64,000 nt of DNA from Talpa occidentalis. Taxonomy: Eukaryota > Chordata > Mammalia > Eulipotyphla > Talpidae. Below are positions 10,350-21,614 of the stretch, in pieces; the stretch's first letter is position 1, and every line of letters starts with the position of its first letter. The translations under genes were made by a program, and so were the position numbers. The notes beneath the pieces were generated by a model. That model searched no databases. It saw only the letters and a program-made list of their open reading frames with translations, and was not told the origin of the DNA. Location of the stretch: NCBI RefSeq assembly GCF_014898055.3, contig NW_023601212.1, forward strand, positions 38,056,329-38,120,328, given 5' to 3'.

Positions 10350-13300
10350 ATGGCAAATACAGATGCTGACATATCAATATTAACTCTAAATGTAAATGGA
10401 ATAAACTCTTCCATCAAAAAGACACAGAGTCGCAGGCTGGATTAAGAAAAAAGCCCAACCTTTTGCTGTCTCCAGGAAACACATTTAGCTACAAAACATA
10501 AAAGTAGATTCAAAGTAAAGGGATGGAAAACAATCCTACAAGCAAATGGACCAAAAAAGAAGGCAGGAACAGCTATACTTATATCAGATAAAACAGATTT
10601 CAAACTCAAAAAGTAAAAAGAGACCCTGACAGTCACTACATTATGATCAAGGGGACACTATTCAAGAAGAAATAACACTCATTAACATATACTCACCAAA
10701 TGAAGGAGCACCAAAATATATCAGACACTACTATCATCTCTGAAAACAGACATCAGAGAAAACACGTATGTAGTAGGAGACTTCAATACACCACTATCAA
10801 CAATAGATAGACCAATGACACAAAAAATATGTAAAGACACTAAGCCTCTAAATAAGGATCTAGAGCTCATGGGCTTAACAGACATCTATAGAACACTAAA
10901 CCCAAAAAAATCTGAGTACACGTTTTTCTCAAGAGCAGACAAATCATTCTCCAGGATCGATCACATATTGGGACAGAAGACAAACTTCAACAGATACACC
11001 AAGACTGAAATCATACCAACCATCATCTCTGAACATGAAGGCATCAAACTAGAAATAAACAATAAAAAGAAGGCAAGGAAGTCTCCTACCTCATGGAGAT
11101 TGGAAACTACACTACTAGAAGAACACTTGACTAATGAGGAGATCAAAGAAGAAATTGAAAAATACTTTGAGTTGAATGACAAAGAGGACACCAATTTCCT
11201 AAATGGGATGCAGCAAAAGCAGTAATAAGAGGAAAATATATAGCAATAGAGGCTCACATCAAGGAACAAGAAAGAACTCAAAGAAACAACCGAATCTCAA
11301 AGCTCAAAGAACTAGAAAAAGAACAGCTAAAACCAGTAGAAGAAAAGAAATAAAAATCAAAGCAGAAATAAATGAAATCAAAACTAAAAAAACAATCCAA
11401 AAGATAAATGAAATCAAAAGTTGGTTCTTTGAAAAAATAAATAAAATAAACAAACCCCTAGCCAGGCTCACAAAGGAAAAATGGGAGAAAGCACAAATAA
11501 ATAGGATCATCAATGAAAGAGGAGAAATCACAACAGACACAGCAGAAATAAAAAACATAATCAGAAACTACTGTGAATAGGTATATGCAAACAAATTCAA
11601 CAATCTAGAAGAGATGGACAAATTCTAACAACTCTACAATCACCCAAAGCTAGATAAAGAAGAAATAGAACACCTAAACAGACCAATTACAAGCAGCAAA
11701 ATTGAAATGATAATCAAAAACCTCCCCAAAACAAAAGCCCAGGACCTGATGGATTTACAAATGAATTATACCAAACATTCAGAAACGAATTAGTGCCTAT
11801 CCTGCACAAACTCTTTCAAAAAATTGAGAAGGGGTAACACCAAACACGTTCTATGAAGCCAGCATTACACTAACACCAAAACCGAACAAGGACAACGCAA
11901 AAAAGAAAACTACAGGCCAATCTCTCTAATGAACACTGATGCAAAAATCCTCAATAAAATCCTTGCCAACAGAATCCAACAATGTATCCATAAGATAATT
12001 CACCACGACCAAGTAGGATTTATTCCAGGGACACAAGGATGGTTCAACATCTGAAAATCAATCAATGTAATCTAACACATCAACAAAAAGAAATATAAAC
12101 ACCATAAGATAATATAAATAGATGCTGAGAAAGCTTTTGACAAAGTACAACACCCATTTATGATAAAGGCCCTTGAAATTCTCGGGATACAAGGAACATA
12201 CCTCAACATCATAAAGGCCATATATGACAAGCCCATAGCCAGCATCAATCTCAATGGCGAAAAGCTAAAAGCATTTCCATTAAGATCTGGAACATGACAA
12301 GGATGTCCATTCTCACCACTGCTTTCAATATAATACTGGAAGTCCTAGCCAGAACAATAAGACAATAAAAAGACATACAAAGAATCCAAATAGGGAAGGA
12401 AGAAGTTAAACTATCACTATTTGCAGATGATATAATATACATGGGGAACCCCAAAAACTCCACAGAAAAACTAATTAAGCTAATCAATCAGCTTACTAAA
12501 GTAGCAGGATACAAAATCAACATGCAAAAATCAGTAGCCTTCCTATACACAAGCAATAAATCTGAAGAAGAAGAAATCAAAAAAAACTATCCCTTTTATG
12601 ATTGAAACAAAAAAACCCCAAAAACTTGGGAATAAATCTAACAAAAGAGGTAAAGGACCTATACAAAGAAAACTATAATACACTGTTAAAAGAAACAGAA
12701 GAAGACACAAAGAAATGGAAAGACATCCCCTGCTTATGGATTTGAAGAATTAACATTATCAAAATGGCCATCCTACCAAAAGCAATATACAGATTCAATG
12801 CTATTCCAATAAAATTTCAATGACAGTCTTCAAAGAAATCGAACAAATATTCATGAAATTCATATGGAATCACCAAAAGCCCAAATAGTCAAAGCTCTCC
12901 TGAGAAAAAAAAAGAAGGGAATGGAGGTATCACACTCCCAGATTTCAATCTATATTACAAAGCCACAATAATCAAAACTGCATGGTATTGGAACCAGAAC
13001 AGACACACAGACCAATGGAACTGAATAGAAAACCCAGAAATAAATCCACAGATTTATGGTCAACTAATCTTTGACAAAGGAGCAAAGAATGTGCTTTGGA
13101 GCAAAGAAAGTTTGTTCAACAAATGGTGCTAGGAAAACTGGGTCACTACATGCAAAAGAATGAAGCTTGACTACTACCTCATACCATGCACAAAAAACCA
13201 ACTCAAAATGGATTAAAGAACTAGACATAAGACCTGAAACCATAAAATATGTAGAAGGAAATACAGGCGAAACACTACATGACATGCATCTCAAAGACAT

Positions 13301-14152
13301 CTTTACAGACACATCACCCAAAGCAGTGATAGTGAAGGCAAAATCAACAGCTGGGACTACATCAAATTAAAGAGCTTCTGCACAACAAAAGAGACAATAA
13401 CTGGAACAAAGAGAAACCCCACTGACTGGGAGAAAATTTTTGCACATAACACTAATGATAAAGGACTGATCACAAATATCTACAAAGAGCTGGTGAGACT
13501 CAACAAAAACAAAGAAAATAATCCAGTCAAAAAATGGGCAAAAGAGCTAAAAAGAAACTTTTCCAAAGAGGAAATGCAAAAGGCCAACAGGCATATGAAA
13601 AATGTTCAACATCACTTGTAATCAGGGAAATACAAATCAAAACTACAATGAGATACCATCTCACACCAGTGAGAATGGCACATATTAAAAAAAAAAAAAC
13701 TAGCAACAACAAATGTTGGCAAGGTTGTGGAGTAACAGTAACTCTCCTGCACTGTTGATGGGAGTGCAAACTGGTCCAACCACTATGGAAAGCTGCATGG
13801 AGATTTCTTAACCTACTAAAGATAGAGCTTCCATATGATCCAGCAACTCCACTCCTAGGTATTCACCCAAAGGACAAAGAAACATTAAATCAAAAGGGCA
13901 CCTGCACCCTTATGTGTATAGCAGCACTATTTACAATAGCTAAGCTTGGAAACAACTCAAATGCACCAAAATAGATGACTGGCTCAAGAAGGTGTGGTAT
14001 ATATACACAATGGAATATTACTCAGCAATCAAAAAAGATAAACTCATGCAATTTGCAGCAACATGGATGGAGCTGGAAGGGATCATGTTCAGCGAAATAG
14101 CCAGAAAGAGAAAGAAAAATACCGGATAGTCTCACTCACAGCAGGAATTTAG
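10350..14152 (+). pseudogene. L1-1 ORF2 (endonuclease-reverse transcriptase), broken
   Basis: ORF2p nicks DNA with an APE-type endonuclease and copies L1 RNA by target-primed reverse transcription. ATG at 10350 ('MANTDAD'). Endonuclease blocks include 'YIRHYYH..' and 'VGDFNTPLS' near 10770 and the 'SEHEGIKLEI' region near 11030, where the usual SDH reads SEH. The RT region (about 11700-12500) keeps 'LFADD' near 12416 but is frameshifted repeatedly, and the C-terminal cysteine motif near 13710-13760 is followed by mutations. Many stops; dead. Confidence 0.85.
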
Positions 14153-14378
14153 AAAACCTAAATAAGAGACCAGGAAAAAGACTAATTGCAATAAAGTAAA
14201 AATCAAAATCAACAACCAACTACAGAGCAGAGACACAATACAGTGGGGTGCAGGGAGAGAAGAAGAGGGATTAGGGTCAGAAAAAGTGGGTGGGAATTGT
14301 ATGAAAATGCATACATTATGCAAAAATGAAAAATGATGTAAGAATTATATAAAATAAAATAATTTCTAAAAAAATAAA

Positions 14379-14589
14379 AGACAAAAAATCAATCTTGAAA
14401 AGAAAACTTGTAACTTAGCAAATTTAAATTGCCCCACCATTTAATAAATCATATTACTGTTAAAAAAAAAATAACATGAAATCCCTACTTGTTGTGATAA
14501 AAAAAAATCAAGAAGTCAAGGATTATTTTACATGATATTTCATTATAAAGACATATAAAGACATTATATTTCTTTTCCCTGGTTGGAAA
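14379..14589. other. Short spacer, no feature seen
   Basis: AT-rich sequence between the L1-1 tail and the start of recognisable homology between the two olfactory-receptor segments. Nothing recognised. Confidence 0.4.
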
Positions 14590-14825
14590 AGAAATAACAA
14601 TTTCCTGAAGATATGAGGAGCTGTGTTCCCACCACAAGTCAATGCCTTTGAGATTCAAGGGGCCTAGTCACATAGCTTGTTTGTCTTATATTTGAAAAAA
14701 AATCATTCTTGGTTGTGAAAAGTTTCAACATTTGATCTCTACAAGCCAAGACAGTTCATGAAGAAGGAATAATAAAAACTGGATTCACCTGACTTTTTAC
14801 CTGATCTCTTGGGAATCGTTCAGCA

Positions 14826-14880
14826 GGAAAAATTTCCTTTCTGTCCATATCTGTTCCCACAGGGAAATGATGTGCTTAGA
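14826..14880 (+). promoter_or_regulatory. Candidate OR-A upstream regulatory block, conserved in both copies
   Basis: The block with 'tttcctttctgtc' and 'cacagggaaat' is shared with 42963-43003 in copy B. Just upstream both copies share 'gaaggaataataaaaact'. The 'tcccacagggaaa' core loosely resembles an EBF/Olf-1 palindrome, but with a 3-nt rather than 2-nt spacer. Position before a shared splice donor fits a promoter; function is inference. Confidence 0.35.
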
Positions 14881-14999
14881 AATTGAAGTAGCAATAGGAA
14901 GTGTGTCTAATGAGCACATATATGAAGTAGATACAGCAGGTATATAGAGCTGTAAATATATTCACTCCTGCAGTCCATGAGCACTTTGAGTTGGAGGAG

Positions 15000-15129
15000 A
15001 CATGGTGTCTGCATTTGAATTCCTATGTCTGGTTCAAGAGTTAAGGCTCCTTCCTGCTGTCCTGTCCTGCAGCAGCTTCAGTCTCCACCCAGGGAATATT
15101 TCTGACTTCTCCACATTGACCCAATCCCG
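15000..15129 (+). other. Candidate non-coding first exon of OR-A (3' boundary defined)
   Basis: OR genes commonly have 5' UTR exons spliced to the coding exon. A donor 'GTGAGT' at 15130 follows 'ccaatcccg' and aligns with a GTGAAT donor at 43217 in copy B, in otherwise homologous sequence. The 5' end of the exon cannot be set from sequence alone. Confidence 0.4.
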
Positions 15130-15135
15130 GTGAGT

Positions 15136-15850
15136 CTGAGAACCCAGTAGATAATTCAGGAAAGAATCAGAGCGAATGGAAGAACCAAGATTCTTGTTGT
15201 TTGCTTGAATAACCAATTGATTTATAATCAATTTATAAAATACATTAGAAAAGAAGTGTCTGTTGACCTCAGCAATACAGAAATGTTGTTGAAAATTAAT
15301 GTGAATAAAAATTCATTTAGGTAAGCCTAAAGAAGGAATGAAAGGCATAGGCTTGCCAGTAAAATTTGAAGATTTCCAAAGAGTTTTACAGTTAAGAATA
15401 TGAAAATAGAGTATTTTGTGAGGGCTGTGCAGTAAGTGTGAACATAAAAGTGTGGACATAAAAAAAAAATAAAGACGGGGTTTATTTGAGCATGTTCTGT
15501 ATGCATTAGAAAGCTTGAGCTCCATAGAGGTAGCTATTATCTTGCAACTGCGTTCTTGAGACATAGATTTTATAATTTATTCTACCACATTGAGTATTCC
15601 CATGAAAAAGTAACCTTTTCATTTAATAAGCAAACAGGCTTATGATAAAGGGTTATTATTTTATTACCTGGGATAGTGAATATAATTTTGGCTGTGCTAT
15701 TAATTGACCATCTGTATTGCAAATTGTCTCTATAATTAAGCATTTTATTTATGTACTGGGGCTTGCATGTTTGTATTTATGTTTTTAACTTTCAAACAAA
15801 GAATCATAACTTTTAAACTGGATTTATGATTGCTATTTGTTTCTTTAGTT
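15136..15850. other. Copy A intronic/intergenic DNA
   Basis: First ~150 bp still align with copy B (43223-43330). Beyond that I see only AT-rich unique DNA with no ORF of note. Confidence 0.4.
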
Positions 15851-15860
15851 TTGTACAGAT

Positions 15861-16121
15861 TTTTTTTTAAAGATTTATTTATTTATATAAGCACTGGGTA
15901 CAGTCAGGAGCGTGGGAGGGTGAGAGGATTCACCAGAGCCAGAGCGGGGAGCAGAACAGACAGACTGATGAAATACACTGCAGAGGGGAGCAGCGGGCAG
16001 CAGGAGAGGTCTGCGCGCCATGTGGGACCCTCGCCGGTGGCTGGGGATCGAACCGGCACTGCAGAGGCTGCAGGCAGCTTCGCAGCCCAGCGCTCAACCG
16101 CTGCGCCACTGGGGGAGGCCC
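15861..16121 (-). mobile_element. tRNA-derived SINE
   Basis: Reverse-oriented copy: T-rich tail at the left, 'gggaggccc' head at the right. TSD 'tgtacagat' at 15852-15860 and 16122-16130. The reverse complement retains a good B box ('GGTTCGATCCCC') and A box ('TGGCGCAGCGGTTGAG'), so the copy is young. Confidence 0.95.
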
Positions 16122-16130
16122 TGTACAGAT

Positions 16131-16495
16131 ATTTTTTAAGTTGTGTAAGAGTTTATGATTTAGTGGCCAATCTATTCGTTGTTTATATTTTGTCCCCCAA
16201 TTCATTGCCTTTTAAACATGAAAGTTATTCTGTATTCTTAATAGTAATAAATTGTCTTTTATATGCATTACTATCTAATTGCACATATATTTTTCCTTTG
16301 TTACCTTTTGCCTTTTGTGATTAGATCTATTTTTTTTTTCCTTAAAAGCAAACACTTCCCACCATCTGTGGCATACATTATTTTGTCTTCGGCTGATTGC
16401 TTATATCTTTTTAATAAGCATGTTTGAATTTTCTTATGTTTATATAGGATGAAATTACAATCTTAGACATTCTTCCTCCAATATTTTCATTTATA
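16131..16495. other. Copy A spacer
   Basis: AT-rich DNA with a reverse-strand flavour of old L1 (phrases such as 'cttatgtttatataggatg'), not enough to assign. No gene. Confidence 0.3.
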
Positions 16496-16496
16496 T

Positions 16497-16735
16497 ATTT
16501 TTAAGATTTATTTATATTTGCATAGAAGAACTGGGGGAAGTGGGATGGGGAGGTGGTGAGAGACAGAGTGGGGAGCAGAATAGACCAATTTACTGAAATA
16601 CATGCTGAGAGGAGCAGGGGTTGAGACAGGAGAGGTCTGCTGTGCCATGTTTCTTAGCTCCCTGACTGGGGATGGAACTCAGGTCTTAGAGATGATAGCA
16701 CTGAGACTTAACCCCTAGGTCACCAGGTAGGCCCC
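16497..16735 (-). mobile_element. tRNA-derived SINE, old copy
   Basis: Same family as 15861-16121 but far more diverged: 'taagatttatttat' tail at left, 'gagacagagtggggagcagaa' body, 'caggtaggcccc' head at right. Flanks share an imperfect 'tccaat.ttttt' direct repeat, compatible with a worn TSD. Confidence 0.85.
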
Positions 16736-17522
16736 ATCCAATGTTTTTAGATATATTTTCCTCATCATTTTTCTGGCTTTTGCCTAATTCACTTTGCCTA
16801 TTTTGCCCATCTCAGGTTGACTTATAGATTATTTTTGTGAGAATTATTTTTTAAGATTCTCAAAGGAAATGACTCCAGGCAGTTTGAGAGAGGAGATGGG
16901 ATTTGATGGAGAACGTTTGAAAAACTCAAGTGGATCAGTGGGTGAGACTTGAAACAGAACAAAGCAGATACAAAAATGCTCTGAGCTGGAAGCCATGGCA
17001 TCAGGTGAAAGTGCAAGTCCAGGTCAGTGTCTGTGAGATCAGGATGGGTACGTGCAGGGCAGTGTGAGGGTAAAGCTGGTAGTCCAGTCAGAGGAGCTTC
17101 AAGCTCACCTCTGAGGCTGAGGTTTTTTGTTTTTTTTTTTTTTTAATATAATTTTGACTTTATTCTCCAGTGGGATGTCCCTGGGAGGGTGTTAAGATGG
17201 AGGAAAGATTTTCAAGAAAGAAGGAAACAATGAGCCAAATTTCACTAGTGATAACTATTTGTTTACTCACATGAAGTTAACAGTGCTGACCTTTATAAAA
17301 ATATGTTGGTTAAATATGGTTTGTTTCTTAAGCATACAGGTACTGCTATACCCCTATTTGGGTGACAGTATTATTATTTAGCCTGGCTAAATGTTAAATT
17401 GTTGGACTCCAAATTCAAACAGCAAATATGTGTATATACAAATTACAGAGGCCAAGTCTCTGATTACAAAAGCTTTGCTTTTACATAATATAGAAAAGTC
17501 TTTTACCAGATAATTTTTTTTT
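16736..17522. other. Copy A spacer with T-rich tract
   Basis: Contains GC-moderate sequence at 16850-17110, roughly equivalent in position to the ancient repeat of copy B at 45590-46010, then a long T tract near 17128-17144. No gene seen. Confidence 0.35.
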
Positions 17523-17537
17523 AAATCCCCCATCTTT

Positions 17538-17800
17538 GGGCCTCCCTGATGTGCAGCAGGTTGAGTGCAGCGCTGTGAAGCTGTCTGCAGCCTCTGCAGC
17601 GCCGGTTTGATTCCTGGCCGGCCGGGGAGGGTCCCACATGGCGCGACAGACCTTTCCTGCCACCCGCTGCTCCCCTCAGCAGTGTATTTCAGTCCTTCTG
17701 CATGTTCTGATCCCTACTCTGTCTCTGGTGAATTCTCCCACCCTCCCGCTCCTCTGGCCTGTGCCGCAGTGCTTCTATAAATAAATAAAGCTTTTTTAAA
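17538..17800 (+). mobile_element. tRNA-derived SINE
   Basis: Head 'gggcctccctgatg', body, 'ctataaataaataaa' tail. Perfect 15-bp TSD 'aaatcccccatcttt' at 17523-17537 and 17801-17815. Confidence 0.95.
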
Positions 17801-17815
17801 AAATCCCCCATCTTT

Positions 17816-19628
17816 GCTATATTTTGTGTACTTCTTTTAGTGAGCCATGGGTTTATTTCTGTTGTTTAATTTTTCTAGTGAGATAATCAACCAGGTGTCT
17901 TGAAATTGTGAAGATATCACTCCTTGGTCATTTGAATAAAGTGGGTTTTGCTGCTTTGGTGGTTGGTTATACAAGCGTCAGGAGGATACAACTGGCCTTG
18001 GAAGGCTGCCAGGACCAGGGAGCTTCTTCTCTCACAGTCTCTCAGGGAGACCCTGAGCTTATTAGATTTATTTTTTTAGCAATGTGTCTTTCTCCCCTTT
18101 CTTCAGCTTTTTGAACTTATTTTTTTTTTCAAACAAAATGTAATTTTTATTAAGTTGGCAAAGACTTTTAAAGAGTTACAGAATTGGGTATTGACTGACT
18201 TGTGCACTGCAGGCACTATGGTATTTTACTGTAGAAAATGCCAATTTGCACTGTCTTTCTAGACATGTGCTGTTCAAAAGAAATTTCTGTAATGATGGCT
18301 ATGCTCTATACCTGTAATGTCCAGTAGTGGAGCTACTAGTACTATGTTACTATTAAGCACTTAAAATGTGGCTGCTGAAATCAAGAAAGTTAACTTTTTA
18401 GTTAAATTTAATTCCTTTAAGTTCATTTATTTAGGTGAAGATAATATTTTTATGGAGATTTTAGTTTATAACATTGTCTGTGATTTAGAGATACAGGATC
18501 ACACCTTTCACGTGTATGTTACCACACTACACTCACTGCCAAATGCTAGCTATGAAATTGATCCCTTCTACCCATTAACCTAATTTTTAAGATATTTATT
18601 TAAAATGGGGCACAAAATAGTCATATTAAAATGGATTCCCATCTTTATTTGTCCATGGAGGGCTATTAACTGGAATTTGGGTACTGTTTCTACTTTAGGG
18701 AAAGGTAATCTGCTGTAGACAATTTACCTACGGGCCTCAGAGTGGGCTGAGAGTGTGTGTGTGTGTGTGTTTTGTAGGGCATAAGCAGTTCTTAGAGAAG
18801 GGGTAATGGAGCCCATATTCCCAAAATGATCCTTCAAATATAGGTGCCAGAATATTAATCAACATAAGAAAAATTAAGCAGAGATCAATTTCTATTCACA
18901 AGCTTCATTGGAAATAAAAATAGTAAAGTGCAAGGAAAACATGGGAACTGGATGTTTGTGACCTGAAGTCTCAGAGGCATCAGGGAGGACACCTGGCTCC
19001 GTAACACTCTCTCACCACCTACCACCAGCCTCTCTGATTCATGCCCTTCCATTGACCATCTTCCTTTTTATGCCTGATTTTCTGAAAATGTGCCTTTCCC
19101 ACAGCTGCTGCACTAGCTCCTTTTTTGGACTATATACATTCCCCTGATAATTTGTGTTTCCTACCCTCTCTTTCTTTGAAGGTCTCTGTACAAATGTTTT
19201 GCAGTTTATGAGAACACCAAAGAACAACCCATTCTCTCTCTCTTTTATACTTGTTACTTGTTTTCATTTTCTTCATAGCACCATCCACCATCTGATAATT
19301 CATATGATTTTTTTATTTACTTATATTTCTTCACAACATTGAACTATAGGGACTTCTTAGTACACTATACACTTTGTCTAGAAGTTAGCCAATTCTCAAT
19401 TTACATGTTTCCAAACACATGATAGAATTTCTCATTAAAAGTGTGGAATATATATGTGTGGAATATATATGACCTTGTGGGGAAGGAATTCTTAAATACA
19501 GATGCCATGGGGATCCATACACGAATTATGTGGATATTGATATGGATATTGATTTTTTTAATGGAAAATATAACTTGCAAAATTTCAACTGTGTTTATAT
19601 GCTCCTTGTAAGGAAAACTGGGTGCTAT
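17816..19628. other. OR-A 5' intron / upstream DNA
   Basis: Unique DNA that aligns in patches with 46280-47095 of copy B. Contains a (GT)n run near 18752-18770 and a local 'gtggaatatatat' doublet at 19442-19470. No coding signal; the short open frames are not conserved between the copies. Confidence 0.5.
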
Positions 19629-19645
19629 TTTTCACTTTTTGGTAG
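19629..19645 (+). promoter_or_regulatory. Splice acceptor for the OR-A coding exon
   Basis: Pyrimidine-rich 'tttttcactttttggtag' ending with AG at 19644-19645, 13 bases before the ATG. It aligns with the acceptor ending at 47118 in copy B, so the coding exon probably starts at 19646. Confidence 0.55.
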
Positions 19646-19658
19646 GCACCTTCACAAT

Positions 19659-20579
19659 ATGGAGCCAAGGAATGATACACAAATTTCAGAATTTCTTCTT
19701 CTCGGGTTATCAAAGGAGCCAGAATTGCAGCCCCTCCTATTTGTGCTTTTCCTCTCCATGTACATGATCACTGTGTTTGGAAATCTGCTCATCATCCTGG
19801 CTGTCAGCCTACACTCTCACCTCCACACACCCATGTACTTCTTCCTCTCCAACCTGTCCTTGGTAGACATCTGCTTCACCTCCACCACAGTTCCTAAGAT
19901 GCTACAGAACATCAGGACACAGAGCAAAGTCATTACCTATGATGGTTGTATCACCCAGATATACTTCTTCCTGCTCTTTGCTGGATTAGACAACTCTCTC
20001 CTGGCTGTGATGGCCTATGACCGCTTTGTGGCCATCTGCCACCCCTTGCAGTACATGATCATCATGAAGCCCTGGAACTGTGGACTGCTGGTTTTGCTAT
20101 CCTGGATCATGAATATCCTGAATTCCTTGTTACAAAGCTTAATGGTGTTGTGGCTGTCATTCTGCACAAACTTGGAAATTCCTCACTTTTTTTGTGAAAT
20201 CAAACAGGTGGTCCAACTTGCTTGTTCTGACACCTTTATTAATGACCTGGTGATGTATTTTGCAGCTGGGTTGCTGGGTGGTGTCTCCCTTTCTGGTATC
20301 CTTTACTCATATTTTAAGATTGTTTCCTCCATATATGGAATCTCTTCAACTAAAGGGAAGTATAAAGCATTTTCCACCTGTGCCTCTCACCTCTCAGTTG
20401 TCTCCTTATTCTACTGTACGGTCCTAGGAGTGTACTTTAGTTCTGCCGCTACATACAACTCACACTCAAGTGCAATAGCTTCAGTGATGTACACTGTGGT
20501 CACGCCCATGCTGAACCCCTTCATCTATAGTCTGAGGAACAAAGACATAAAGAGGGCCTTGGAAAGATTCCTTGGATAA
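19659..20579 (+). CDS. Olfactory receptor, family 7 (OR copy A)
   Basis: Seven-transmembrane class A GPCR that detects odorants in olfactory sensory neuron cilia and signals through G-olf. 306 residues, a normal OR length, single exon. An in-frame ATG 129 bases upstream exists, but the start at 19659 is chosen because the OR N-terminus begins here (N5 glycosylation sequon NDT) and it follows a splice acceptor. Visible motifs: GN at 41-42 (TM1), [10 protein letters not shown] 58-67 (TM2), Cys97, MAYDRF 118-123 (TM3 end; DRF instead of the usual DRY), Cys169/179/189 in loop 2, [10 protein letters not shown] 236-245 (TM6), PMLNPFIY 283-290 (TM7). Family 7 assignment rests on the '[11 protein letters not shown]' start and the '[11 protein letters not shown]' block. 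No stop or frameshift, so apparently functional. Tandem paralog of 47132-48088. Confidence 0.93.
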   Translation: MEPRNDTQISEFLLLGLSKEPELQPLLFVLFLSMYMITVFGNLLIILAVSLHSHLHTPMYFFLSNLSLVDICFTSTTVPKMLQNIRTQSKVITYDGCITQIYFFLLFAGLDNSLLAVMAYDRFVAICHPLQYMIIMKPWNCGLLVLLSWIMNILNSLLQSLMVLWLSFCTNLEIPHFFCEIKQVVQLACSDTFINDLVMYFAAGLLGGVSLSGILYSYFKIVSSIYGISSTKGKYKAFSTCASHLSVVSLFYCTVLGVYFSSAATYNSHSSAIASVMYTVVTPMLNPFIYSLRNKDIKRALERFLG

Positions 20580-21614
20580 CAGCTGTAGAAAGGCCAATTA
20601 TCCTCAGCTAAAGCAGTGTTCATGATTATAGAACTCAGTCTCAGAGCCAAAAATACCTTTTCTATTATCAGATTGGAGAAGTACAACTTTTTCTCTTTAT
20701 TTATATGCTTCCTGTTCTTTCCATTTCTTGGAATTCAACTTTTCTGTTCAGTTTCGGTAACTCATGTCATTAAATTTCTGCTCTGTTTAATACATAGAAA
20801 GTTTTTCCTTTGTCCATTTTTATTCCAAATTTTTGTTTTTCCCCAAATACAGACCAAAAACACTTGGAAATTTTCGTATCTTACATGAACAACTTTGATT
20901 TCCTAAATATATCTTATTTTTCAATGAAATAAATCATGCCAAGTAATTTCCCCAAGTTTACCTGAGACAATAATAACTAGTTTTACTAAGGCAATTACCT
21001 CATTTCATTGTAAACAAAAAAAATTGCCACATTTTTCATTTTGAGTCCATCATTGTTTCATACCAATATCAAAACTGCTCATCCTGTATCCAGCTATATC
21101 ATCCTGATACGAACTCTATCATTGTTCTACTTAAGCCTCAGCCTTTTGACAATGATGCTACTGGGCCTGTGCCATGTCCCGGCAAAAGTATCTCTGTCCA
21201 GAACCAAGCTGCTGTAGCAGGAGGAGCCCTTCTTGTTCTTAACATGATTGCAAGAAACAGCTCAGCAACAATCATCAGAGATTTAAAACAAGAATGCAAA
21301 AAGTAAATTCTATTGTTCACAGACCCGAGAGAGTACATGGCATATCCAGGGCACAGGACCAGGAAGCATTTCCTTTGGGGGGACCCAAGGACAGAATGCC
21401 TAGGGTTTTGAATGTTTACTTGATTGGTGCATTTAAAACAGAGTGGCAATGAGGACGAAAATGGAAAAGTATGGTCAGTCATCTAGGTTATTGGAAACTT
21501 TCTAAAAGGAGGACATACGGGTGAGACAGCCTGCGTTCTTATCTCACAGCCAGGTCATTCAGCTGGAAATGCACTTATTAGGAGGGGATGTCCAGGGAAT
21601 CAAAAGCTTAATAT
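20580..21614. other. OR-A 3' flank
   Basis: First ~60 bp align with the sequence after OR-B. 20930-21060 aligns loosely with 49200-49330. A GC-richer patch at 21140-21480 shows an open reverse-strand frame that I do not recognise and that has no counterpart in copy B. AATAAA-type motifs near 20926 could end an OR transcript. Confidence 0.4.

Larger units (their letters stand above)
8431..14378 (+). mobile_element. Near full-length L1 (L1-1), inactive
   Basis: Complete order: monomeric 5' UTR (about 8436-9248), ORF1 (9249-10260), inter-ORF spacer, ORF2 (10350-14152), 3' UTR and A-rich tail. Both ORFs are frameshifted and interrupted. A short direct repeat 'agacaaaaat' at 8420-8429 and near 14379 may be the TSD. 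It is older than the elements at 36094 and 59116, judging by the density of stops. Confidence 0.9.

Noticed and set aside
21138..21482. 114-codon reverse ORF downstream of OR-A
   Set aside because: Not conserved in copy B and no domain recognised.
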